Shown here piece by piece: positions 52,256 to 60,831 of a stretch of 64,000 nt of DNA (positions are counted from its first letter, which is position 1; each line of letters starts with the position of its first letter). Location: positions 2,183,501 to 2,247,500 of the forward strand of contig NZ_CP109446.1 of assembly GCF_036227265.1 (NCBI RefSeq), in the 5' to 3' direction. The position numbers were made by a program, and so were the translations under genes. A model generated the notes under the pieces. That model did no database searches, was not told the DNA's origin, and worked only from the letters and a program-made list of their open reading frames with translations. The stretch is from Streptomyces sp. NBC_01476. GTDB taxonomy: Bacteria > Actinomycetota > Actinomycetes > Streptomycetales > Streptomycetaceae.

Positions 52256-54012
52256 TCCCCTCGGTGAAGGCGCCCGGCGGCAATACCCGCGGACTGCTCG
52301 CCTACCTCTACGGGCCCGGCGCCCACGACGAGCACCACGACCCGCACATCGTTGCCTCCTTCAGCCCCCGCGGCCTGCCCGACCCCGGCCGCGAAGAAGA
52401 CGCCACCCTCACCCAACTCGGCCGGATCCTCGACGAGCCCGTCCACGTGCGCAACAGCGGCTTCGGCAAGAAGGTCACCGGCCACGTCTGGCACTGCCCC
52501 GTCCGCGCCGCACCTGAAGACCGCTACCTGTCCGACGCCGAGTGGGGCGAGATCGCCCGCCGCATCGTCCACGCCGCCGGCATCGCCCCCGACGGCGATC
52601 CCCTGGCCTGCCGCTGGATCGCCGTCCGGCACGCCGACGACCACATCCACATCCTGGCCACCACCGTCCGCGAAGACGGCCGTCGCCCCAAGATCCACAA
52701 CTGCGGCATGCGCGCCCAGAACGAGGCCCGCGCCATCGAGCGTGAACTCGGCCTGCGCCAGATCACCCCCGGCGACCGCACCGCAGAACGCCGCCCCAGC
52801 CAGGCCGAGATGCACAAAGCCGAACGCCTGGGCTGGGAGCAGACCAGTCGCGAATGGCTCCAGCAGCGCATCCGCGCCGCCATCCCCCACGCCCACAGCG
52901 TCGAGGAACTCCTCGCCTACCTGGAAGCGGACGGCGTCGAGATCAAGATCCGCCGCTTCCCCTCCGGAGACCTGACCGGCTACTCCGTCGGCCGCCCCGG
53001 CGACCGCAAGGCCGACGGTGAACAGGTCTATATATCCGGCAGCAAGATCGCCCCCGACCTGTCCCTGCCCCAACTCCAAGCCCGCCTCGCCACCGGCACC
53101 CCCGAAGAGCACCCCACCGCCCGCCGCACCCAGCCCACCACCACCTGGCACCGCGCAACCGACGCCCTCGACACCCTCCACGACAACCTCACCAACCCGG
53201 ATCCCGACACCAGCGGTGGCAGTGATGGCGGCATCCGGAGCACAGCGGACAATCAGGCGCAGGCGCAGATCGCCGCTCTCGGAGAGATCATCGAAGCCAC
53301 CGCACAAGTCGGCCCAGCGGAACTGCGGGCTGAACTGCGAGCAGCAACGGTGGCGTTCGCCCGCGCCCAGCGGTCCCGCATCCGCGCCGACCACCATGCC
53401 GCAGCCGGTCTGCGGCAAGCCGCCCGCGACATCGTGGACGCCGACGACGGACGCGACGGCAGCGGCATCGCCGCCCTGATCACCGCCCTGGTCTGGGCCG
53501 CGATCCTCGCCGGCCGCTGGCACCAGGCCCACGGCCACCGCCAGCAGGCCGAAGCAGCCCGCGCCACCGCCGCCCACCTGCAAACCGCCTACGACCAGGC
53601 CGCAGCGCAGCAGATCGCCGCCCTCACCCACCGCCAACCAAGCAGGGACATCACCCACACCCTCGCCGGCGAAGTCCGCTCCGCCGTCCCCGAGCACGCC
53701 GACCGCATCCTCGCCGACCCCAACTGGCCAGCCCTTGCCACCGTCCTCGCCGACGCCCAGGCCGGCGGCCACCGCCCCCGCACCCTCCTTGCCGAAGCAG
53801 CCGCCCGACGAGAACTCGCCACAGCACGCCTGCCCGCCAAGGTCCTCGTCGGCCGCATCCAACACACCAGCCGCAACCCCGCACCCAACCGCCGCGCCGA
53901 AGCGGCCCGCATGCGCTCCCACGCGGCAGGCAACCTCCCCCACCCCCGCACACCCCAGCCCAGCCCAGCCAGCCCGAACCCGGCAGCCGACGCGCAGCAC
54001 CGTAGGCGCTGA
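52252..54012 (+). CDS. Relaxase/mobilisation nuclease
   Basis: A 586-residue MobA/relaxase-family protein. The metal-binding histidine motif is WIAVRHADDHIHILATT at about residue 125, and the N-terminal KAPGGNTRGLLAYLYGPG is typical of actinobacterial relaxases. A second domain (about 200-265) follows, and the C-terminal 300 residues are Ala/Gln-rich with a possible membrane segment (IAALITALVWAAILAGRW). It nicks DNA at oriT to start mobilisation. No coupling ATPase or secretion genes are visible in the window, so transfer would depend on helpers or on genes beyond the edge. Confidence 0.9.
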   Translation: MIPSVKAPGGNTRGLLAYLYGPGAHDEHHDPHIVASFSPRGLPDPGREEDATLTQLGRILDEPVHVRNSGFGKKVTGHVWHCPVRAAPEDRYLSDAEWGEIARRIVHAAGIAPDGDPLACRWIAVRHADDHIHILATTVREDGRRPKIHNCGMRAQNEARAIERELGLRQITPGDRTAERRPSQAEMHKAERLGWEQTSREWLQQRIRAAIPHAHSVEELLAYLEADGVEIKIRRFPSGDLTGYSVGRPGDRKADGEQVYISGSKIAPDLSLPQLQARLATGTPEEHPTARRTQPTTTWHRATDALDTLHDNLTNPDPDTSGGSDGGIRSTADNQAQAQIAALGEIIEATAQVGPAELRAELRAATVAFARAQRSRIRADHHAAAGLRQAARDIVDADDGRDGSGIAALITALVWAAILAGRWHQAHGHRQQAEAARATAAHLQTAYDQAAAQQIAALTHRQPSRDITHTLAGEVRSAVPEHADRILADPNWPALATVLADAQAGGHRPRTLLAEAAARRELATARLPAKVLVGRIQHTSRNPAPNRRAEAARMRSHAAGNLPHPRTPQPSPASPNPAADAQHRRR

Positions 54013-54101
54013 CCGCTGGCCACCCTCCCCGCCGCCCGGGGACCTCACCCTCTGGTACGCCACCCCGGCGCACCAGGAACCCACCCGATTAAGGAGCCCT
54101 T

Positions 54102-55043
54102 CTGAAGGTCCACCCCATCGCCGAGATGTTCCCGATGCTCACCAACGAGGAACTGCGCGACCTCGCCGACGGTATCGCCGCCCGCGGTCAGATCCACCCC
54201 ATCGTGCTCGACCGCGACGGCGTCCTCCTCGACGGCCGCAACCGCCTCGCCGCCTGCAAACTAGCCGGAATCGAGCCCCGCTTCACCACCTACAACGGCG
54301 ACGACCCGGTCGGCGTGATCCTGAGCTACAACTTCCGCCGCCGGCACGTCAGCCGTGGCCAGCAGGCGATCATCGTCGCCCTGGCGCGTTCACTTTCGGA
54401 ACGCTCGCTTCGCGCCGACGCCGCGACCTACGGCATCAGCATCACCCGCCTGTCCGTCGCCACCAGCGTCGTCCAGCACGCCCCCCACCTCGCCGAGCAA
54501 GTCCGCATCGGCGCCCCCGGCCTCGACGCCGCCTACGACACCGTCCGCAAAGCCAAGGCCGACAACAAAGCACGCGACGCCAGCTTCCAACTGCTTCGCG
54601 AACACGCCCCCGACCTCGCCGAGAAAGTCACCCTCGGGGAAACCACCCTGCCCGAAGCCCTCGCCGAACTCGACCGCCAGCAGGCGCAAGAACACCTCCG
54701 CCAGCACGTCCAGAACGTGGACGCCCTCCGCCGCGCCGACGGCCTCACCGAACCCCCGATCACCAGCCTCGCCGACAGCGGAACCATCACCTGGCAGCAA
54801 GCCCACGACCAAGCCGACCACTACACCGCCACACGAAAGGACAAACTCCACCACGCCCACCAGGCTCTGGAACCCCTCGCCCAAGCCTGGGACGTCCTCC
54901 ACGACCTCGCACACCGCCCCGACAGCACCTACACCCGCGACGTCCTCACCAGCCTGAACAACAAGGCCCGCGTACTCGTCGAACTCCTCATCACGCAGCT
55001 CATAAGTGCCAGCGGGAAGGATGAGGGTCCGGGCGCGCCCTAA
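54102..55043 (+). CDS. ParB/Spo0J-like nuclease-domain protein
   Basis: A ParB N-terminal-domain protein: PIAEMFPMLTNEELRDLADG, LDGRNRLAACKLAGIEPRFT and a following HTH (LRADAATYGISITRLSVATS). The family usually opens KVHPIAE, and AAGGAG stands five bases before a CTG at 54102 that would begin exactly there. An ATG at 54126 has no ribosome binding site and cuts the family start off. I therefore suggest a rare CTG start; the ATG version gives 305 residues. It follows the relaxase gene and probably serves maintenance or control of the element. Confidence 0.82.
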   Translation: MKVHPIAEMFPMLTNEELRDLADGIAARGQIHPIVLDRDGVLLDGRNRLAACKLAGIEPRFTTYNGDDPVGVILSYNFRRRHVSRGQQAIIVALARSLSERSLRADAATYGISITRLSVATSVVQHAPHLAEQVRIGAPGLDAAYDTVRKAKADNKARDASFQLLREHAPDLAEKVTLGETTLPEALAELDRQQAQEHLRQHVQNVDALRRADGLTEPPITSLADSGTITWQQAHDQADHYTATRKDKLHHAHQALEPLAQAWDVLHDLAHRPDSTYTRDVLTSLNNKARVLVELLITQLISASGKDEGPGAP

Positions 55044-55105
55044 CATCACGATCAACAGCTCGACGGGGGCGTAACTTTGTCGAGCTCCCGGTAACGAGAC
55101 ATACA

Positions 55106-55140
55106 CCGTGCGGGTGCCCTCCAACAGGACACCCGCACGG
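55106..55140. terminator. Hairpin terminator after the ParB-like gene
   Basis: CCGTGCGGGTG and CACCCGCACGG form a perfect 11-bp stem with a 13-base loop. Confidence 0.65.
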
Positions 55141-55229
55141 ACGCACAGTGCAGGTCGGCTGGTGGCACCTTCGGCCCAAGTCAGTCTCGCTGGGCAGCCA
55201 GCAGATCGCGGAGCCAGCGACGGGTGTGC

Positions 55230-55251
55230 CGTCGGATGCGGGGACGCATCC
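55230..55251. terminator. Second hairpin between convergent genes
   Basis: TCGGATGCG and CGCATCCGA form a perfect 9-bp stem with a GGGA loop, between the ParB-like and DUF4328 genes. Confidence 0.55.
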
Positions 55252-55360
55252 GACCCGGTAGCGGGCGCCTTACCTGAAGACCTCGGTTGATCCCGTTGTG
55301 GATGCCGTTCCCCTTGTGACCGGCGCCATACCTCCGACTGCTCGTCGACCTCGTCGACGG

Positions 55361-56197
55361 CTATACCACTGGCTGCCCTTCGCGGGCCGGAAAGACGAGG
55401 AAAGTCGTTGCGCGTGCGCGCTGGAGGGCGGTGATACGGCGGACGACGAGTATTGCGGCCACGGCCGCCAACACGCCGATGCTGTTGCTGACGACGTCGC
55501 CGAGCGCCTCCCCATGGAGCTGGTCCAGGGAAAAGCTGTCCGCGTCGTCGGCGGTCATGATGGCGATGGGCTCGCCGACGAGCGAGTAGCCCAACCCGCC
55601 CCAGATCGAGCCGATCCACAGCGCCCACCAGATGTTCAGCAGCGCACGTGCGGGGCCAGTGCGTCCGGCAGCGCGTCGGCCCACCTGTGGGCCCTCCGGC
55701 ACGGGCACGAGGACGGCTCGGTCGATGTCGTTCGCGATCTTCCGGCCCATCCACAGGTTCGCTATCGGGATGATCCAGGCGCCGATCGCCATGCCGGAGT
55801 TGGTGCGCATCGCAGTGGGAGCGAACACCTCCGCATTGAGCCGTGCCCGGCGGAACCAGACGACGAACGGCACCGCGGCGGCGATCAACGAGCCGTAGTG
55901 CACCCGGAGGGCCAGTGTCCGCATGTTGAACACGGACTCGATGCGGGTGTTGGTGACATCGGGGGAGCCGACGAGCAGGTCGCCCGCCATGGAGACCATC
56001 CGTGCCGAGGCGACCACGTAAAAAGCATCGGCAAGCAGGGCCACGGCGAGCATCGCCACCGCGAATGTCGCGAGGCGGCCCGGGTCGCGGTACTCCGGCC
56101 GCTTGTCGGTGATCGCGTAGGGCGTGTACCAGGAGCATCCCGCACACCGTCCGGTGGATGACCACGGCGTCGGAGTTCCGCAGTTGGCGCACTTCAT
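55361..56197 (-). CDS. DUF4328 membrane protein with N-terminal zinc ribbon
   Basis: A 278-residue protein. The N-terminus has a zinc-ribbon-like MKCANCGTPTPWSSTGRCAGC. About five hydrophobic segments follow, with the DUF4328 hallmark WFRRARLNAEVFAPTAMRTN and AWIIPIANLWMGRKIANDI. The function is unknown; the family is common in Streptomyces. The start is the ATG at 56197. It stands alone, convergent with the ParB-like gene. Confidence 0.82.
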   Translation of the reverse strand: MKCANCGTPTPWSSTGRCAGCSWYTPYAITDKRPEYRDPGRLATFAVAMLAVALLADAFYVVASARMVSMAGDLLVGSPDVTNTRIESVFNMRTLALRVHYGSLIAAAVPFVVWFRRARLNAEVFAPTAMRTNSGMAIGAWIIPIANLWMGRKIANDIDRAVLVPVPEGPQVGRRAAGRTGPARALLNIWWALWIGSIWGGLGYSLVGEPIAIMTADDADSFSLDQLHGEALGDVVSNSIGVLAAVAAILVVRRITALQRARATTFLVFPAREGQPVV

Positions 56198-56807
56198 GGC
56201 ACGGACTGCTTTCGTGGAGATCGTCCAGGGGCGTCCGAACCCGGACGATCAGTACCGTAGGCGAAACGGGCTTCCGGTGTCCAGGGCGTTTCCGCAGGTA
56301 AGAGGGGGTGCGGCGGCGACCCCTCCCTGGTGCGGTCCGATGGCGGGCGATCGGAAACGCCCGCACCGCGGTGACGTCCACTCCATTCGCGAATGAGAGG
56401 GGCGAGGCGCCAGTCGCCGCAGCCGCACGCGAACTGGAGGAGGAGACGGGCGTCCGCGTGCTGGCCGAGGGCCTGGCGGTTGAAGCTACCTACGATGTGG
56501 TTACTGTCAACTACCGCCCGATCGCCGCCTCGCTTGGGCCCAGGCCAGCGGCGAGCGCGGCAGCATAGTCTGGGGGGAGGTGGCCCGTGTCGAAGCCGCA
56601 GGCGTGGATCAGGTCCGGACAGAGTTCGACCTGCGGTTCGTTGGCGGAGCTGGAAACCAGGTCTTCGGCCATCAACTCCCGTGCTGCGTAGCCCTCACGA
56701 GCCGAGCTCGAACGACGTGTTAAGGCACTGGAAGAGGAGAACGGACGTCTTCACGCGAAGCTCACCGGTTGAAGTGAGCAATCGTCACCGCATCGCGCAG
56801 ACGCATC
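56198..56807. other. Degenerate stretch between DUF4328 and oxidoreductase genes
   Basis: No intact gene is supported in this 610-base stretch. It contains the NUDIX and coiled-coil fragments listed at 56401-56772. The rest is unassigned and probably decayed. Confidence 0.5.
56401..56772 (+). pseudogene. NUDIX hydrolase fragment and a coiled-coil gene fragment
   Basis: At 56401-56568 the frame reads AAAARELEEETGVRVLAEGL, the heart of a NUDIX box (RExxEExG), followed by about 25 plausible residues and a stop; the N-terminus and the rest of the fold are missing. At 56701-56772 a separate frame reads AELERRVKALEEENGRLHAK to a stop, like the end of a small coiled-coil transposon protein. Both look like debris of earlier rearrangements. 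Confidence 0.5.
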
Positions 56808-57746
56808 TCAGCCCGTGGTGAGAACTTCCCTGGCCGCGTAGTAGGCGTGCAGCGCGGCCTCGCCGCCGGAGCCCAAGGCGGTCATGATCCGCTGGTAGCG
56901 GGCGGAGCGGAGGTCTCCGGCGACGATGACGCGGGGGTGTTGGTCGGTAGGCGGGCAGTATCCGTCATGGCCTCTGGTCAGGTCGCCGGACGGTGCAGTC
57001 GGCGCGTTCCCGAGGCTGAGATAGGCAGCGTCCGCTGCGACCGTCCGTCGTTCGCCGTCCCGGCCCACCGCTAGCGCTGACACCGCTGTGCCCTCTGCGG
57101 GAGCCAGCGTCAGGTGCTCGACCGGGAAGAGTGTGACTCGGGGGTCCTCGCGGATCTCCTCGATCTTGTACTCGTCGGCCGTTGGGTAGGCCACGAGCAA
57201 TCGGGTGTCGGTGGCCGGGTTGGCGCGCAGGAAGGTGCCGATCGGACGGTCGCCGCCAAGGACGAGGAGGGTACGGCCCCGGACCTCGTCCGCCTCGGCC
57301 TGCCAGAGCGGGGGCAGAGCCGGTCCGTCAGGGGCGGTGATCCAGGCAACGTCGCGGAGTTGGAGGGGGCCGACACCAGTGGCGACGACGGCGAACGGGG
57401 CGGTAAGACGAGCGCCGGTGTCGACCGTAACGGTCAATGTGACGTCGTCGGCGCGGAGCTCGGTGACCCGTCTGCCGAGTTCGATGCGGCACAGCTCCGT
57501 GCTCTTCAGTTCCGTGGTGATGGAGTCGGCCAGCTCCGGGCCGCTGGTGTAACCGCCCAAGACGTTGTTCAGGACCGGGATGCGATAGAGACTGCGGCAT
57601 AGCGTGTCCGGCTCGATCAGGATCGAGCGCATACCGACGCTGGCAGCCATACGTGCTGCGGCGCATCCCGCGGGGCCGCCGCCGACGATGATCAGGTCGG
57701 CGTCGTGGGCGGCGGGCGAAAGATTGCAGGGCGGTGTGTCGGCCAT
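56808..57746 (-). CDS. NAD(P)/FAD-dependent oxidoreductase (thioredoxin-reductase fold)
   Basis: A 312-residue flavoprotein. The FAD-binding motif LIIVGGGPAGCAAARMAAS is near residue 20 and the second FAD motif HPRVIVAGDLRSARYQRIMT is at the C-terminus, as in thioredoxin reductase-like proteins. The redox-active CxxC is absent, and the NADP motif is altered (LLVLGGDRPIGTFL). It may be an oxidase or ferredoxin/NADP-type reductase of the holomycin-oxidase-like side group. It starts four bases after the cysteine hydrolase stop and is the last gene of a three-gene leftward operon. Confidence 0.85.
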   Translation of the reverse strand: MADTPPCNLSPAAHDADLIIVGGGPAGCAAARMAASVGMRSILIEPDTLCRSLYRIPVLNNVLGGYTSGPELADSITTELKSTELCRIELGRRVTELRADDVTLTVTVDTGARLTAPFAVVATGVGPLQLRDVAWITAPDGPALPPLWQAEADEVRGRTLLVLGGDRPIGTFLRANPATDTRLLVAYPTADEYKIEEIREDPRVTLFPVEHLTLAPAEGTAVSALAVGRDGERRTVAADAAYLSLGNAPTAPSGDLTRGHDGYCPPTDQHPRVIVAGDLRSARYQRIMTALGSGGEAALHAYYAAREVLTTG

Positions 57747-57750
57747 GGGG

Positions 57751-58320
57751 CTATTCCAGCATCGGGGCTCCGGCGTGCGCAGTGAGTTGTCCCATCACGT
57801 ATTCGCTGGTGACGAGTTGACGGTTCCCGATCAGGCGACGGGCGACGAGGAGGCCAGCATCGTGGACGTCCGGGCCGGCGTCGCTGGCGCAGGCGTCGGT
57901 GACGATCCACGGCGCGTAGCCGTGTTCGAAGGCGTCCGCGGCTGACTTGAGAACGCAGCTTTCTGTGGCGATCCCGCAGAAGACGAGATCGGTCCAGCCC
58001 GCCTGGCGGATCAGTTCAGCAGCATCTGGGGTGAGCAGTGTGTAGCCGGTCTTGTCGACGACGGCGTGAGATTCTGCGGCTGCTTCGGCGAGTTCGGGAA
58101 CCAGGTCGGTCTCAGGCGGCTCCTGAAGCCGGTGCCACTGGAAGAAGCGCTCGTAGGGACTGTTGGGATAGTTGAAGTAACGGGTGAATACGAGAGGTCG
58201 TCCGGCGGCGGACCACTGGGCAACCAGGTCGGCAACCGCAGGGACGACGTGGCGGCTGTGACGGTTCACAAAGCCGTTCTGCATGTCGATCACGACCAGC
58301 ACCGCGCTGCCGATGTCCAT
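57751..58320 (-). CDS. Cysteine hydrolase, isochorismatase superfamily
   Basis: A 189-residue hydrolase with the full catalytic triad of the family: Asp in VLVVIDMQNGFV, Lys in AVVDKTGYTLL, and Cys in FCGIATESCVLKSAADAFE. Members hydrolyse isochorismate, nicotinamide, ureidoacrylate or related amides; the specificity is not evident. It is 25 bases downstream of the XRE regulator gene and four bases upstream of the oxidoreductase gene. Confidence 0.9.
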   Translation of the reverse strand: MDIGSAVLVVIDMQNGFVNRHSRHVVPAVADLVAQWSAAGRPLVFTRYFNYPNSPYERFFQWHRLQEPPETDLVPELAEAAAESHAVVDKTGYTLLTPDAAELIRQAGWTDLVFCGIATESCVLKSAADAFEHGYAPWIVTDACASDAGPDVHDAGLLVARRLIGNRQLVTSEYVMGQLTAHAGAPMLE

Positions 58321-58345
58321 CCGATGTCACTCCTGCCCCATGTTC

Positions 58346-59479
58346 TCAGCTGACGCCCTCGCGAAGAGCGTCCTGAGCGGAACGCAGCCGTTCGACCAGC
58401 CCGCTGGTCTTAATGATGGCCTCCCGCATCAGGACGTGCTGCGCGGTCTCCTGGGCGCGGGCCGTGGTGAGCCGGGAGGAGGCGGCGCGTAGGAAGCGCC
58501 AGCCGTACTCCTCAGGCATGGAGGGGTCCTGGCCGTCCTCGATCAGCTGCTGGATCTGGCGGGTGAAGCACCACAGGGCCTGGACGGTCAGTTCGCAGGT
58601 GACCAGCTCGTCAATGGTGAGGCCGCGCTCGCGGGAGTGGGAGGCGTAGGCGACGCCGGACCAGCCGGCGTAGCCGGTGGAGACTCCTCGTACGCCGAAG
58701 GAGACGATGTCCGGATGCTCGAATCCGGTGGCGAGGAGCGATTGCTCCACCGAGCCGTCAAGGGGAGCGGGCCCGCCCGGGGCGCCGCGGTCGACCAGGA
58801 CCGACGGCGTGGACAGCAAGCGCAGGGCAGTGTCGTAGGAATCTCCGCTCCAGGGACTGGAGGTGACCCAGTAGGCCGAAAGGACGTACTCGGGGTTGGG
58901 GACGCGGATGTGCTCCTCGTCCAGGAGGTCGCGGAGCTTGTCCCGTGCCCAGGGCAGGTCGGCGGCGTACGAGCGGTAGCGCCATACAGCGAGTTCGGTG
59001 AGCGCGGCGGGCTCGTGGGGCTGAACGAGGTGGAAGACAGCTACCCCGCATGCGAAGACGTGCAGGACGCAGTCCCGAGCTTCGGGGTGGTCCACTCGGG
59101 CCGAGGAGGAGTCGAGCCACTTGTCGTCCACGCTCAGCGTCATGTGCGCGCGGAGCTGTCGGGCCCGCTCGACGCCGATGAAGACCGGCAGGAACTTGTG
59201 CGAGTCGACTCCGATTCGGCCGGCAACGGGCTGAACGGCGCTGCTCTTCCCGAGCGCTGCCGCGAACCGATCCTTTACGTCCTCCGAAGCGCGGCCGAGC
59301 GCGGTGTCGAGGACGGCCTGAGACTCGGCGCGGGGCTGGTAACCCGCCCCACCGCCCTCCCAGTTCGACACGGTCCGGTCGCTGACACCCAAGTACGCGG
59401 CGAAGTCCCGCAGGCTCATGCGCAGAGCGTCGCGTAAGAGCCGGGCCTCCCGGCCGGACCATCGCTGCACCGTGACCAC
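58346..59479 (-). CDS. XRE-type HTH regulator with a large uncharacterised C-terminal domain
   Basis: A 377-residue protein: HTH at about residues 10-70 (LRMSLRDFAAYLGVSDRTVS), then about 300 residues of a conserved but unnamed Streptomyces domain (VFACGVAVFHLVQPHEPAAL, RYRSYAADLPWARDKLRDLL). The start is a GTG at 59479 with AGGGGT eight bases upstream. It heads the leftward operon and is divergent from the NUDIX gene 213 bases away, so it likely controls both arms of the cluster. Confidence 0.85.
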   Translation of the reverse strand: MVTVQRWSGREARLLRDALRMSLRDFAAYLGVSDRTVSNWEGGGAGYQPRAESQAVLDTALGRASEDVKDRFAAALGKSSAVQPVAGRIGVDSHKFLPVFIGVERARQLRAHMTLSVDDKWLDSSSARVDHPEARDCVLHVFACGVAVFHLVQPHEPAALTELAVWRYRSYAADLPWARDKLRDLLDEEHIRVPNPEYVLSAYWVTSSPWSGDSYDTALRLLSTPSVLVDRGAPGGPAPLDGSVEQSLLATGFEHPDIVSFGVRGVSTGYAGWSGVAYASHSRERGLTIDELVTCELTVQALWCFTRQIQQLIEDGQDPSMPEEYGWRFLRAASSRLTTARAQETAQHVLMREAIIKTSGLVERLRSAQDALREGVS

Positions 59480-59692
59480 CGTCGTACCCCTGTCCGTCAC
59501 CCGGTGTGGAACGCCGAAACGCCCAGCGTAGCCAGCCCAGTTCGGCAGCGCTGCGGCATTGCTGCAGCACCTGTACGTCACTCCCAGCCATCGGACTGCA
59601 CCATGCTGTGTCCGCAGGGCCTCGGAGGGGCCCGCCGCCAGGAGGCCCTCCGTCCGTTCTGCCTTGTACCGCGATCAGAAGGAGCAAACGGC

Positions 59693-60160
59693 ATGACCGA
59701 CATCGTCAAGCGCAACGCCCGCGCCATCCTCCTCGACGGCGACGAGCTCGTCCTCATCAAGCGCACCAAGTCGGGCAGGGAGCCGTACTGGGTTTCCGTC
59801 GGCGGAGGGGTCGAGGAGGACGACGCAAGCATCGAGGCGGCCCTGCACCGCGAAGTGTTCGAGGAGCTCGGCGGCAAGCTGGAGCGCGCTGAGCTCGTCC
59901 ACCTGATCACCGACGAACTGGAGGGCGGCGTCAGTGTCCAGCACATCTTCGCCGCGCGCCTGGAGTCGATGGACCTGGACGCTCGTACGGGTACGGAGTT
60001 CGCCAAGCCGGAGCGGGGCGGATACGAGGTGGTCCGGGTGCCGTTCACCGCCGAGGCCGTCCGAATGCTGAACCTGATGCCTCCGGAGCTGGCCGAGTTC
60101 GTCGTCGCGAACAAGGACGCGATCGTCTCCGTCCTCGACGCGCCGATCCGCGAGGCGTGA
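59693..60160 (+). CDS. NUDIX hydrolase
   Basis: A 155-residue NUDIX protein. The box is complete: GGGVEEDDASIEAALHREVF followed by EELGGK. The N-terminal strand ARAILLDGDELVLIKRTKSG is typical of nucleotide-pyrophosphate hydrolases. AAGGAG lies eight bases before the ATG at 59693. It is the first gene of the rightward arm, and the disrupted kinase-like gene begins two bases after its stop, so they were one operon. Confidence 0.9.
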   Translation: MTDIVKRNARAILLDGDELVLIKRTKSGREPYWVSVGGGVEEDDASIEAALHREVFEELGGKLERAELVHLITDELEGGVSVQHIFAARLESMDLDARTGTEFAKPERGGYEVVRVPFTAEAVRMLNLMPPELAEFVVANKDAIVSVLDAPIREA

Positions 60161-60162
60161 AC

Positions 60163-60215
60163 ATGGCACCGGTCCTGGACTTCGTCAGCCTCAACGGGCC
60201 CGACAACGTCGGTAA
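60163..60215 (+). pseudogene. 5' fragment of a thymidylate-kinase-like gene, cut by IS copy 2
   Basis: Seventeen codons read DFVSLNGPDNVG up to the Gly-Lys of a P-loop, where the IS begins. The 3' part is at 61853. Removing the IS and one TAA copy gives GPDNVGKTTHLGRLAERW, a standard Walker A of the thymidylate kinase type, and a 215-residue protein. The gene is inactive as it stands. Confidence 0.9.
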
Positions 60216-60327
60216 GTCGCTGTTGTCGTTCCGAATTTGAGGGCGGCGTTTTCACTGGTCAGGCATGGGTTGGGTAGTTCGGTGGGAGGTGTGGCCTGTC
60301 GGGTTGTCGCTCGCTGGGGAGGCCGGG

Positions 60328-60831
60328 ATGCCGTCGGTTGTCGGACTGCTGGAACAGCACGAGGTTGCTGCTCGTCGTCGGGTCGACGGGCTGCGGGAGG
60401 AGGCTGATCGGATCCAGGCCGAGCTGGCCGAGGCCGAGCAGGAATGGCAGGAGTGGTCGGTCGCCCGCAGGCGAGTCGACGCGGTGCTGGCTTCCGGCGG
60501 CGATGACCAGGCGGAAGCCTCCCAAAGCTCGCGGGATGCGGTGCAATCGAGGTCACAGGTGCCTGTGTGGCGCGAAGGGCTTGCCTGTTCGGTCCTGTCG
60601 GTGGACTACCAGCGGATCGTGCAGGCACTCGCCGACCGGTCCCGGCTTCATCAAGGGCCCTTGACTTGCCAGGAGATGGCCGCGGTGTTCGGGATGGACG
60701 TGGTGCCGGCGCGGGTGGAGGCCTTGCGGGCGAAGGCGAAACGCCTGGTCGCGCGGGGATGGCTGACCGAGCCCTCACCGGGCCAGTTCACGCTGGCGAA
60801 GGGTGTGGCCGGGCCAGTCGGCGGGTCATGA
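60328..60831 (+). CDS. IS accessory protein, antiparallel to transposase (copy 2)
   Basis: Identical in sequence to the 167-residue protein at 46477-46980: coiled coil, then a winged-helix-like domain. GGGAGG lies six bases before the ATG at 60328. Conservation in both copies shows it is a fixed part of this IS. Confidence 0.7.
   Translation: MPSVVGLLEQHEVAARRRVDGLREEADRIQAELAEAEQEWQEWSVARRRVDAVLASGGDDQAEASQSSRDAVQSRSQVPVWREGLACSVLSVDYQRIVQALADRSRLHQGPLTCQEMAAVFGMDVVPARVEALRAKAKRLVARGWLTEPSPGQFTLAKGVAGPVGGS

Larger units (their letters stand above)
55044..55360. other. Intergenic region with hairpins
   Basis: No gene is supported here. It holds the two hairpins listed separately (55106-55140 and 55230-55251) and a weaker AGCTCGAC/GTCGAGCT pair just after the ParB-like gene. 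Confidence 0.5.
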
